This document shows positions 10,701-20,633 of a stretch of DNA of 64,000 bases, piece after piece. A program made the position numbers and the translations under genes. Every line of letters starts with the position of its first letter. Position 1 is the first letter of the stretch. The notes beneath the pieces were generated by a model. The model saw only the letters and a list, made by a program, of their open reading frames with translations. It was not told where the DNA came from and did not search any database. Source of the stretch: Corallium rubrum (Eukaryota > Cnidaria > Anthozoa > Scleralcyonacea > Coralliidae); contig OZ036008.1 in the NCBI GenBank assembly GCA_964035015.1, forward strand, positions 8,148,504 through 8,212,503, given 5' to 3'.

Positions 10701-13700
10701 TTAAAGTCCCTAGTACTGTTTCGTGTTGTTTTGTTTTGTTTACTTTAAATTTACTTACCTCGCTTTATCCATTATTTCCATTACGTTAGTCAATGGTGTA
10801 CTTCTTGTTAACCCTAACGATGTTTTATTTTCGGCGCGAATTTCGTCTTCGGAACTCTTCAAGTCAAATCGTGAATTGGTCTGGCTGAGTTTGTCATTTT
10901 CTGTGATTGATTTTCCGAGAGAGATCGTAAGTTCTTGGATTGTGCTAGAAAAAAAGACTCATGCATGTTAAACCAAAATATAGTTAATAGAAATACACTT
11001 ATAGATGCACAGATGACGTCACAACGTGGTAAGAACAAAAAAGTGGCCCACGAGACGCACTTTTGTTTGTTTTATACAATACAAAAATTTAAAAGGTTTT
11101 TATTGCAACTCTTGCTCGATTTTGGAGCATTTTGAGTTGACATGACCTTTGAGTTGAGGTGTATGATCCATGTGTCTATCCTCTAATAGATCATGGCCAA
11201 CAACCAATGAAAACACGCATAGCAACCAGGGTATTGTATACTAAGGTTTGATATACTGCCGAAACAGAGAACGTATAGTCTTCTAACGTTTCGAGTGAAG
11301 GCCTTTCGTCAGAGAGAAATGCCATGCAGAGAGACAGCTTTCTTTCTGACGAAGGGCCTTCGCTCGAAACGTTAGACTCCTACGTTCTATTTCGGCAGTA
11401 TATCTAACCTTACTATATTTCGATTGTTGTTTCTACACTGCCTACACAGCATGCTAATTTTATTTCAATATGCTTACACATACTGTTAACTGTTGTCACC
11501 GTGCATTTTGCAATGGTCAATTTATTATGTGGTGTAGCGTCTCACAGTTAGTAGGCAATGCATTGTACTGCTTTCCTGAAATACTTAGAACTTGTAGCAA
11601 GTTCTGAGTATTATCTTCTAGTGTTTAGTGACCGCGATCAGGTAGAGTTTTTCTCTGCTTATCCGGTATAGTCCAGTAAATCTGTGGTTTAACATCAAAC
11701 AAATTGGAACAGAAATAGTTTAGCTTTTCCAGTTCCATGATGCAGTCAGAAATAACATACCAAAAGTCCCGGAAAATCCACCTAGTGGAAAGTTAACAAA
11801 AATCAAGTTTTTCTTAAAATTTACACAAATACACTATTCTCTAGAAAGAGAGAAATTTTGAGTTCCGTTTTAGCAAATATCACCTATGTCGTTTGTAAGT
11901 TCTTAAAAAATTATATGAAGGACATTTAAGTGAGTAATATGACTTTCCATGCCCTTTTTAGTTATTAATGTTAAAAAATGTGGAAAATGCTGCAAAATGG
12001 TGTTTTTAGCAGGTTTAATAACCTCCTGTAACTTTAAATGGACCTGGAAAACCGTACTACCTGCTTAAATGTCCTTCATATAGTTTTCTGAGCACTTTCT
12101 AACTACATAAGTGATATTTTCTAAAACGGAACTTGAAATTTCTCTCTTTTTAGAGAATAGTGTATTTGTATGTGAATTTTAAGAAAAACTTGATTTTTGT
12201 TAAGTTTCCACCAGGTGGATTTTCCGGGACTTTTGGTATGTTATTTCTAACTGCATTATGGTACTAAAAAAGCAAAAATAAGAGCCTACATCAAACAAAT
12301 TGCAACAGAAATGGTTTTAAAGTACATAAGCGTAGAGTTTTGTTTTCGTCTAGGGAGGCTGAAGTGCTGAACAGGGCCTTTCTAAGAAGTTTTCCGTAGG
12401 GGGCGTTTACAAAAAGGGACTCTTCTAGGGGGTCTGGAAATTTTTGAAATTTGGAGTTTTGGAAATGCCATTTCCTGCATTCTGAGGGGTAATTTTTAAG
12501 AACACTGAAGGTCATGAAATGTCATAAAAACTAGTTAAAATACAACACATTTCAACAATTTTTCGATGTTGTGTTTATTGGGTTGACTTATCACTGTATA
12601 TGGGTGCTTTTGGTTGACAAGAATGAGGCTGTAACAGTTACTTTAGCCTAACGAGTAACCTATAACTTGTGAATGGTGATTGATGAGCCATTTGCTGCAA
12701 AATTTCTGGAGGGAGCTCAGCCCTCTCCGGGGGCTAAAGCCCCTCAGCTCCCCCCCCCCCCCATACTCTACGCATGTTAAAGTAGATTGACTGAACTATG
12801 ATTCGTCATTGCAACGATTCCATTCTTACCTATCTTTTTGTAACAGTCTCTCTTTCAGCTCTGTCAGTTCCCCCTCGTCTTCTACTAGCTTTTCTTGCCA
12901 AGACTTGACGCAGTCCCTTGCCTCGTTCAATTGTAGTCTCAGTTCGTCATTAATCTTCATTTCATTTTCCAGATTTTCTTTTGTGTCCTGTAATTCGGCG
13001 TCTTTCTTTTGAAATTCCTCAACAGTTTGCAAGCTGACGTCGACAAAACATTTCTTTTGTAATAACTTTCTTTCATTCGTCGTTTCCATAACTTTTAATT
13101 TTTCGTTTTCTAGACTGTTTGTCAAAGCTTCTATCTGCTCATTCATATTCTTTTTATCTTCATTTAAACTGCTAACTTCATGTACTAAATTCTCTATTTC
13201 GGTTCTTGTTTCTTTGATTTCCTTTGAATATTTCTCGGACTCTTTATTTCTCTCTTCAACTGCCTGATTTTTATCGTACAACTCTTGTTCTAATTCAGTT
13301 TGTCTTTCTTCTAATTGCTTAACGGTCGCTTCAGTTTCGCTTCGAATTTTTTGAAGTTCTTTTAAATCTTCTTCGAACTTTTCTTTCTCCGCATGAACGC
13401 TTGTAAGTTTTACTTTTAACTCAGAAATAACCTCGTTTTTCTTTTTCGTTTTTTCTACGCTATCCGTCGACTCTTTTTTTCTTAATTTTTCACAATCTGT
13501 TAACTCGGTAGTCAGTTTCTTATTCTTAATCACTAACTCTTGAGTTTTGTTTAATAATTCTTCTATCTCCAACTGTTTTTCTTGAACTTCACTTGCCCAG
13601 TTTCTCTCGCCGTTCACTGCCTCTATTTCTAACACCCTTAACTGTTCAATAACGCGGTTTCGCTCGGCTTTGTGTTTTTGTCTCGCCACAGAAAGGCATC

Positions 13701-14415
13701 GCCGTAGCCTCGCGTTATCTTTCTTCAAATATTCACTGTTCTCATCGTAAGCAACCATCTCCAAATCTTCCAAACCCATCTCAGATTTATCTATAGATTC
13801 ACTCCCATCCAGCCATTCGTCCATTTTACTCGTAATCTCATTGGTTTTCACAAAAGGGAAACACAAGTTCTCGTTATTGCAAATCAATTTCTTAGAAATC
13901 TGGCCATTTTCCGTCTCGTTAAGACAAGAAGATTCCTCGTTCGGTTTTTCGTCTCTATGGCTCTGTTCGGAAACTACATTAGTAAACGTTTCCTGACTGT
14001 TATTCTGCCGCGGTCTTAGTTCTAACTCCTTCTTTGATATGAATTCCTTCAGTTCTTCGATATTGGCTTCTAAAACAGCCTTACTTTCTTCGAGAGCTTC
14101 AAGGTCCATTCCGTTAGGCTTTCCGCGATCTCCCGAACTGGCTTGTTCCAAAATTAAGGTCAACGATCTTACTTGTGTTTCGGCTTCTTTTAGTTTCCTG
14201 TAAGTAAACTGGACTTCGTCTAATGCTTCGACGTTGCTTTTGGTAATTTTCGTTTCTTTCCTTTCATTTCCTACGCAAGCACTTATCGTTGGCTTGCTAC
14301 TTTTATTTAAATTTGTCTGTGTGAACAGTTTAAACTGATCGATGCCACCAGAATCATTCACATTGGACTGAAATTTATCCGTTGTAATATCAACCTCCTT
14401 TTTCGTGTCAGTCAT
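7784..14415 (-). CDS. Long coiled-coil protein, four coding exons, intact copy
   Basis: My model is complement(join(7784..7853, 10303..10377, 10759..10944, 12830..14415)), 638 codons. Each junction is GT-AG (donors GTAAGA, GTAAGT, GTTTGT), and every coding exon breaks after the second codon base, so all four join in frame. Exon 1 supplies 528 residues: an acidic, Ser/Asn-rich N-terminal part to about residue 230, then almost continuous heptad-like Glu/Lys/Leu coiled coil. Exons 2 and 3 continue the coil (TIQELTISLG; AELALVQEDV), and exon 4 gives a short basic tail (TLRKSREVGT) and stop. No enzymatic motif, signal peptide or membrane segment is seen, and I do not recognise the family; a structural or scaffold role is inference. 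The same exons occur in A'. The gene runs opposite to the Kelch genes. Confidence 0.8.
8266..9840. repeat. 17-bp satellite array in the last intron of the coiled-coil gene
   Basis: About 92 head-to-tail copies of a 17-bp unit, TTCAATTTCATGTACAA, nearly all with one polymorphism (CATGTAC versus CGTGTAC) plus rare variants. Both edges carry TTTCAAGTACAATT. Because 17 is not a multiple of 3 and the unit lacks stops, several frames stay open for 200-280 codons; these are artefacts. It sits between exons 3 and 4 of the minus-strand gene. Confidence 0.95.
11243..11413. repeat. Foldback repeat with hammerhead-ribozyme-like core on both strands
   Basis: Inverted arms start AAGGTTTGATATACTGCCGA and end at the matching complement. 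On the plus strand CTGACGA (11348-11354), a GGGC/GCTC stem, GAAA (11368-11371), then ACGT pairing with ACGT before a predicted cleavage site after 11388 match a hammerhead core. The minus strand (about 11281-11312) has the same order. Stem I pairing is not obvious. A copy lies at 49667-49833. Confidence 0.6.
11690..12320. mobile_element. Foldback MITE with direct-repeat flanks
   Basis: A palindromic core (about 11735-12270) begins near TGCAGTCAGAAATAACATAC and ends with its complement; arms share TTTTCTTAAAATTYACA and the CGGAACT/AGTTCCG segments. Direct copies of ACATCAAACAAATTG lie on both sides (about 11691 and 12288). No frame is coding. The copy in A' is at about 50110-50740. Confidence 0.65.
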
Positions 14416-14504
14416 TGTGTAAAATATTACTATTTAAAACAAATGAAGAAAATTGTTATTTGATTACATGTTTTTTCAAGTTCATTTATTTCACACTATA
14501 AAGT

Positions 14505-14820
14505 TGATGGTGATAGTGGTGATGATGATGATGATGATAATGACAATGATGACGATAATGACAATGATGACGATAATGATGACAATGATAATGATCATGA
14601 TAATGACAATGAGGATGATGATAATGATGATCATATGATGACGATAATGATGACGACGATAATAATGATGACAATGATAATAATAATGATGATAATGGTG
14701 ATGATGATGATGATGATGATGATAATGATGACAATAAAAATATGATGATGATAATCATTGACAATGATGATGATGACGACGACGATGATGATGATAATCA
14801 TGACAATGATGATAATCATT
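14505..14820. repeat. GATGAT/GACAATGAT compound microsatellite
   Basis: About 310 bp of interrupted GAT, AAT and GAC triplets, with open frames reading only Met/Ile/Asp or Ser/His runs. A matching array of slightly different length is at 53925-54225. A related shorter patch occurs at 15085-15185. Confidence 0.95.
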
Positions 14821-15080
14821 TATTTATTTATTTATAGACAATATTTATACACGGTACAATTTCACCTGTTAAATATATACAAAATTGATCTTCCAACCGG
14901 CCGTGCTCACACAATTATAAAATAAAATTATTAAAATATTTACAAAGAAGATAATAACTACATAACAGTGAAGGCAAGGCAAGAATTAAAAGTTAAAATT
15001 AGACAGTCGTATTGTCCATATTGTGTATATAATGCTTATAAATGGACTCCACCCAGCTATGATTTCAATATGTTAATTTG
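14820..15080. repeat. Probable LINE 3'-end remnant (antisense)
   Basis: Starts with (TTTA)n and a tract containing TATTTATACACGGTACAATT, resembling the reverse complement of a non-LTR retrotransposon 3' end. Present also at 54220-54480. Family not determined. Confidence 0.4.
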
Positions 15081-15810
15081 TTTCATTTCATGATAATCAT
15101 GACAATGATTATAATGACGTCATGATAATCATGACAATGATTATAATGACGACGACGATGATGTTCTTGACGATGATGATGAGTATCGGCATCGCAAACT
15201 TGAATCACGCGCACGTGCATTTATTTACATTCTCGATAATCTCGCGCAAAGCGCGGGGAGCATATCTCGCGTCCTCCCTAACATTCTTGCGCGATTCAGA
15301 GACCTCGACTTTATTGCAAAATGTCAGTTCTTTAAATTCAAGTCTGACAGAAGTCCCAAACGACAAACACCAACTCACAAGTCAAGTCCATTTTGATGGT
15401 TGAGTCTTGAATTAAATTGAGGCAAGACCGCGTCAAGATGTAAATCACGAAATCTTGCGGCCTGTGTGTATGGTCGCCAACCCTGTTTCGGACCTAATGA
15501 TGCTGTAGTGAGATGTAGTGAGAAAGTGCAATTTAAAAACAATCAATGTAGCACTAAGAATGCCTGTTGTATAATTCGTTTATGTTCACTAATCACTATG
15601 CTTATATGGCTTGGATATATAAAATGCTTTGATCCGTAACGGACCGTATTCATTGTTGCTCTAGAAAATTTCATGTTATGGATGCTTTTTGCGTTTTATA
15701 TGTTTATCATTTGACCTATAAGCATATACCATCCGGTTCACACAAATCTCACTGCAGATTGATCGCGAGTCCCAAAGACAGAAATGCTAAGTTTATCGTT
15801 TTAACTTACC

Positions 15811-16288
15811 TCCCGGTGTTTCCAATCTGAATCTTGAACGATTCTTGATCTATCAGTAAAATGGCTTCGCTCCGAAGAGACGCGAAAATTACAGATTGGT
15901 GTTCGATTACTTCGAACGCCTGTTGCGCGTAGATTAATTAAACTTATCCCTTTCAGTCGCATCGTTGGTGTGGGACAATTTTATCCTTTTTACTCTGTCT
16001 AACGCCGTGGAGACAATTTTTCTCGTCAAGGGGGAGACGTCTAACCATTACAACCACTATACTTATCGCTATGGATGATGGTAAGGTACCGGAGGAAAGT
16101 GGAAACCTGCGACTGTTTGTCTGTCCTTTAATTATGTATATATTTATTTATAACACTGTTGGCAAAAAACATAATAAATAACTAATAAATAAATAAATAA
16201 ATAAATAAATGTGTGGAGAAACGTTCGGGCCCAAATTGGGCTTCTCAGCCATCTGAGGACCCACAGAACACAGTCTTCGACAACGATG
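15811..16288. other. Upstream flank of the coiled-coil gene; repeats only
   Basis: Contains the presumed 5'UTR exon sequence upstream of the donor at 15810, a diverged TTTACTCTGTCTAACGCC short repeat (about 15945-16050) and an (AAAT)n tract near 16185-16210 that is much longer in A' (about 55735-55801). No other gene is seen. Confidence 0.5.
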
Positions 16289-16314
16289 GACGAATATTAA
16301 ACAACACACGAGGC

Positions 16315-16325
16315 ATATATCTATA

Positions 16326-16395
<70 letters not shown>
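16315..16395. repeat. (AT)n microsatellite
   Basis: Long AT run at the left of the segment missing from A'. Similar runs lie at about 16605-16686, 16889-16930, 17133-17210 and 17705-17762, separating three different foldback elements. Confidence 0.95.
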
Positions 16396-16398
<3 letters not shown>

Positions 16399-16602
16399 TT
16401 AACAATTAGATTATGAGCTCGAAATTTCTATGAGTGAAAACGAAGCATAACCGTTGTTTCTGTGTGAAAACCAAGGCAAACAAATCTTTCACTCCTCGTG
16501 GCCTCCATGTTGTTTTACTGCATGGCCGCGCGAGTACTGGTACTCAATTTGCTACTCGCTATCTATTGACGAATAGATATCGAGTAGAGTAGCCAGCATT
16601 TG

Positions 16603-16690
<88 letters not shown>

Positions 16691-16731
16691 TAATAAAAGT
16701 AGTGTGCTGCATAGGCAGTGTTGAAACAACA

Positions 16732-16885
16732 ATCGAAATATGGTATAGTAGGTTAATATTGCCGAAACAGAGAACGTAAGTGGTCTAACGTTTCGAGCGA
16801 AGGCCTTCTGACGAAGGGCCTTCGCTCGAAACGTTAGACCACTTACGTTCTCTGTTTCGGCAGTATTAACCTACTATACCATATT

Positions 16886-16890
<5 letters not shown>
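16732..16890. repeat. Foldback repeat with hammerhead-like core, inside AT repeats
   Basis: Near-perfect inverted arms (16732-16805 and 16817-16890) begin ATCGAAATATGGTATAG. Plus-strand core: CTGACGA at 16808-16814, stem II GGGC/GCTC, GAAA at 16828-16831, stem III ACGT/ACGT, then ACGTT ending at 16849. Same family as 11243-11413. It is bordered by (AT)n on the right and, past about 45 bp, on the left. Confidence 0.65.
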
Positions 16891-16933
<43 letters not shown>

Positions 16934-16991
16934 TGAGTTTTGGTTCACGAAATGTTAGAGAGTGCTCAATACCATATAGATAGAGCAAAAT

Positions 16992-17126
16992 ATAAAGCAT
17001 GAAGTATAGTTACCTTAAAGTCTTCGCTACCAGAGGTTTCACCCTAAACGGGATCATCAGGCGACTCTGATGATCCCGTTTAGGGTGAAACCTCTGGTAG
17101 CGAAGACTTTAAGGTAACTATACTTC

Positions 17127-17135
<9 letters not shown>
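16992..17135. repeat. Perfect foldback with a second type of hammerhead-like core
   Basis: Arms 16992-17060 and 17067-17135 are complementary throughout, separated by six bases. Each strand reads CTGATGA (17067-17073 on plus), CCC/GGG stem II, GAAA (17087-17090), then CC-TCT-GG closing stem III and a GTA cleavage triplet ending at 17099. The core is thus present on both strands. (AT)n follows directly on the right. Confidence 0.65.
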
Positions 17136-17208
<73 letters not shown>

Positions 17209-17246
17209 GATAAATGAGATATGTGTTGACACACAAGTAATAATTT

Positions 17247-17700
17247 ATAAGGAAAAAGACATTTGTCAAATAGAGGCAATTGAATGTAACACTCGTTTTA
17301 GTTGTGTGGTATTTATTGCACTAACGTTTTCGCTGTTTAGCTCTTCAGGTGCTATACTAAATTTACGAGTGTTAAACCTAATCTATATACATGAATTTAC
17401 CTACGTCACTCCTGTTGCTACGTTACCTAATTGAATGAAATATTATATTACATAATTTGATATCATGAACTACGAATAAAAATAAATATAATATTATATG
17501 TAATATAATATTTCATTCAAATTAGGTAACGTAGCAACAGGAGTGACGTAGGTAAATTCATGTATATAGATTAGGTTTAACACTCGTAAATTTAGTATAG
17601 CACCTGAAGAGCTAAACAGCGAAAACGTTAGTGCAATAAATACCACACAACTAAAACGAGTGTTACATTCAATTGCCTCTATTTGACAAATGTCTTTTTT

Positions 17701-17706
<6 letters not shown>
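17247..17706. repeat. Foldback with a third hammerhead-like core
   Basis: Arms 17247-17459 and about 17500-17706 are nearly perfect complements starting ATAAGGAAAAAGACATTTG. Each carries CTGAAGA (17604-17610 on plus), a GCT/AGC stem II, then GAAAACGTTAGTG. Stem III is less canonical because of one extra A. (AT)n lies on both sides. Confidence 0.6.
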
Positions 17707-17763
<57 letters not shown>

Positions 17764-17785
17764 TAGATATATAGATATATATAGA

Positions 17786-18097
17786 TAATGTACCCAGGGA
17801 CATCAACTCAATGGCAACATGCATTTAAGAAAGAACTCAAGACATATTTGTTTAATATAGCATTTAATTAGATTGTATATTTGGATGAGAATATCTAGTT
17901 TTTCTTAATATATATTATTAGGACTATTGCATATAGTATCTTACACGATGTTTTTACATGATATATTACCAAACTGATAAGTTGAATAGGGCTCTTATAA
18001 TAAGAATTGTATTCTTATTATTGATATGTATTGTAAGGCGCATTTGAAAACCTTAAGTTGAATTTGCGCGGTATAAATAAATGTTATTATATTATTG
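17786..18097 (+). mobile_element. LINE 3' end (C-terminal codons plus 3'UTR)
   Basis: The first 80 bp read in frame as TSTQWQHAFKKELKTYLFNI before a stop, the Phe-Lys-x-x-Leu-Lys-Thr-x-Leu-Phe signature found at the C-terminus of many CR1/L2-like reverse transcriptases. A 3'UTR follows, ending GCGCGGTATAAATAAATG and (TTA)n. In A' only the last 110 bp or so remain (from about 55853). Confidence 0.65.
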
Positions 18098-19087
18098 AAA
18101 CACTGCTATGCTTACACATACTGTTAACTGTAGTCATAGTGCATTATACAACGGTCAATTTATTAGGTGGTGTAGACTGTAGTGTCTCACACTTATAAGC
18201 AATTGCTTTCCTGTGACACCAGAAAATACCGCCGCGCATGACGGCCTGGTCATTGCACGTCATTGCAATGTGTCAATTGTCAAAGCCAGCAAAAAGCTCG
18301 GCACAGATGATTACCAGCTAGGCCACGGTGAGTACTTATGTAGCGTGTTTTTGGGCCATAGTGAAAAGACTTTCTTCTCTGATTCTGGAACAACTTTATT
18401 GACAAACGAGCTTGAACAGCTGAACGTTACAAACGTCTTCTCTAGCTACATCGCACCTTCGGTTCTCACATCTCGGTCACTCAGTCTCACCACTCTCACT
18501 TCTAACCTATAAATACATCGAGTTGCTGTGTTAATATATCTTACATTTCAGCGACAGTATACAAACATTATCTACGTCAATGTACTACGTATAAAACTGA
18601 TCTGGAAACCTAGAGATTAAACATTTTAACGCCTTAGTAAAGTTAAGTTATAATAGCCGCTACACATATAGTCTTATAGATAGTTCACTTGTTCAGAATA
18701 GGTGAAGTCAATTACTTCTTCTCTGGCTAAGCAGATAGGGTGCTTGTAGGCGAAGATAAGACCGGGGATAAGACACAGTCCAGTCACTACAAACATTGTT
18801 AAAACAAGTCAGCAGTAAAAAAAGTATTGCATTGCTTCATGACTTCCTTTTTTACCTTAAAAGGGCTGGGATCACGACCTTCACAAATCACGAGACTTTC
18901 TCCGAAGTATCAAGTAGATAAATCTAGGTGTTGGCTGACTCAGATCAAAAGCGAAAGAAAGCCAGTCAGTCAGCAAAGCAGTGTTTGTGTATTGTTCCGT
19001 AGCTGCAACTGTGAACAACGAAACCAATAATTATATATTTAATAGTTCAAACAAAACCATGGTCCAAACCTAGTAATCGCCTTTAAG
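18098..19087 (+). promoter_or_regulatory. 5' flank of Kelch gene 1
   Basis: Conserved with the gene 4 flank (about 55950-56898). It starts with a dispersed repeat also seen near 11450-11560, then a stretch with a good splice donor (GCCACG/GTGAGT near 18328; conserved near 56158) that may end an upstream noncoding exon. The frame 18213-18512 is open here but carries deletions in copy 4, so I do not call it coding. A CArG box lies at 18855-18864. Confidence 0.5.
18855..18864 (+). promoter_or_regulatory. CArG box (SRF-type site) upstream of Kelch gene 1
   Basis: CCTTAAAAGG, a perfect CC(A/T)6GG match, 224 bp before the start codon. The same ten bases stand before gene 2, gene 3 and gene 4. Use as an SRF/MADS site is inference. 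Confidence 0.5.
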
Positions 19088-20633
19088 ATGAATCCTGTTG
19101 AACAAGGATATGACGACCAGAGATTTCAGAATGTCGTCGACGATAATTTCCACTGTCCAATTTGTATGAACGTTTTAAAAGAACCTGTTCAGTGCCGTCG
19201 TAACGAGCATTACTATTGCACGCCGTGTATTACAAGGCACTTGAGAGAGACATCTCAAACTTGCCCGAAATGTATGGAGGTTCTGACGGTGCAAACACTG
19301 AAAGAACCTTCAAGAATGGTCACTAACTGTTTGTCTTCATTGAAGATCAACTGTGACTTCGCTTCCAGAGGTTGTCGTCAGGTCGTCGAGCTGGGACTGC
19401 TGAAAACTCATGTCAAAAACTGTGAGTTTTCTCCAGTGGCTTGTTCGATTGATGGCTGTTTGATGATAGTAAACAAACGAGATGTACAGCATCACGAAAC
19501 GCAAGTCTGTGAATTTCGAAAGCTAAAGTGTGACGACTGTGGTAAGGAGGTGCAGTACAAGAAATACAAAACACACGGCTGTGTTTTGAGCAAGGAAATG
19601 GATAAAATGAAGATGAATCAAGCTGAGATGAAAGATCAACTGGGTGCCCAAGAAGACATGATGAAAGGGATCAGAGGAATGATGGCTGAAATGAAAGACG
19701 AAATTATGAAATTAACCAAGCAAGTCACGGTTGGTTTACCAAGAGGAGATATCATCGTGGCGGGGGGGTATGACGGTACTTCCTACCTGAATTCCGCAGA
19801 AATATTTAGTTGGCGGACAAGAACCTGGGTACCACTGCCACCAATGAAACAACGTCGTTCAACGCCATCTTCGTTCATCTGTCAGGACGGAATTATTGTT
19901 AATGGAGGGTTCAATGGCAAGTCTAGACACTGATTGCATGGAAGGAATAAACATGAATCAGGAAGATAAAGAATGGTTTGCCTACCCTGCGAAATTACCG
20001 TTCAAGTGCAATGGACACGCGACTGTTGTTCACCAGGAGAGTCTGATAGTGACAGGAGGATATGATGGCAGCAAAGGTAAAGTCTCTGACGGTATTTATA
20101 AAGTTTTAATCAAACCTCCTTACACAATCGAGTCAGTATGTCGTATGAAACAACCGAGACGTGGTCATGGGGCAGTAGTTTACAATAATGAGGTTTTGAT
20201 TGCTGGAGGGATGACAGCTAACAGCTACGAAGATAGTGTTGCCAGTGTTGTCTTGTACGATGTGAATGAAAATAAGATTAAAGAAATGCCGGCATTACCT
20301 TTTGAAGTGTGTTATATGGCAACTGTTTGTCATGGTGATAGCTTAATTATGATGGGAGGGTGGGATAAGAAAGGTGAGGTCCTTAACAAGGTTGTTATGT
20401 ACAATATTGAAACAGGAGAATGTCAAATGTTACCGAATATGAATGTTAAGAGAGTAGGATGTGTGGCTATTGTTACTGGCAATACAATTGTAGTGATGGG
20501 AGGGAGGGATGAGAAACGAAAATATCTTAATTCAGTAGAATATTTCAGGTTTGATCATCAGGTATGGGAAGAACTTCCTTCCATGACAGAACCCAGGGGA
20601 TATGCAACTGCTGTAGTTAAACCCATTGTCTAA
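19088..20633 (+). pseudogene. RING / NRDP1-type zinc finger / Kelch gene, copy 1, frameshifted
   Basis: Same architecture as the intact copies: C3HC4 RING (CPICMNVL, CTPC, CPKC), NRDP1-like zinc-binding region, short coiled coil, Kelch propeller. Relative to copies 2-4 one extra base lies at about 19927 (TCTAGACACTG against TCTAGCACTG). The upstream frame therefore stops at 19933 after 281 codons, in blade 2, while the remaining blades stay open to 20633 in another frame. Everything else is intact, so the break is recent, an assembly error, or a polymorphism. If real, the product would keep RING, zinc fingers and coiled coil but lose the propeller and could act as a truncated or dominant-negative form (inference). 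The second RING Cys pair reads CPKC here, against CPIC, CPLC and CPMC in the others. Confidence 0.85.

Larger units (their letters stand above)
14430..15810 (-). other. Probable 5'UTR intron of the coiled-coil gene
   Basis: On the minus strand a strong donor (CCGGGAG/GTAAGT, exon edge at 15810) lies upstream of an acceptor (TTTGTTTTAAATAG, exon resuming at 14429) fourteen bases before the start codon. Both sites are kept in A' (donor near 55334). The intron holds a GATGAT/GACAAT microsatellite and LINE-like debris. The transcription start was not located. This is inference from splice signals. Confidence 0.5.
5388..18500. repeat. Duplicated block A (first copy)
   Basis: Homologous to A' (43165-56898; A' starts at the point matching about 5678) and to the start of a third copy (62548-64000). 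It contains palindromic GTTGTAACAA repeats, the coiled-coil gene, the 17-bp satellite, foldback elements and microsatellites, in the same order as A'. Differences are discrete: a 1070-bp element at 6596-7665 present only here, a 1.7-kb segment (16289-17986) absent from A', a satellite less than half as long, and no foldback in the coiled-coil exon. Confidence 0.9.

Noticed and set aside
11735-12270. Possible exons of the coiled-coil gene within the second intron
   Set aside because: The sequence is a palindromic MITE with stops in all frames; exon 1 joins exon 2 in frame without it.
14453-14819. Met/Ile/Asp- or Ser/His-rich open frames
   Set aside because: Translations of the GATGAT microsatellite within the proposed 5'UTR intron.
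16148-16416. Ile-Tyr repeat frames
   Set aside because: Translations of (AT)n.
18213-18512. 99-codon open frame upstream of Kelch gene 1
   Set aside because: The copy before gene 4 has several deletions that shift frame, and the region contains a splice donor; probably noncoding.
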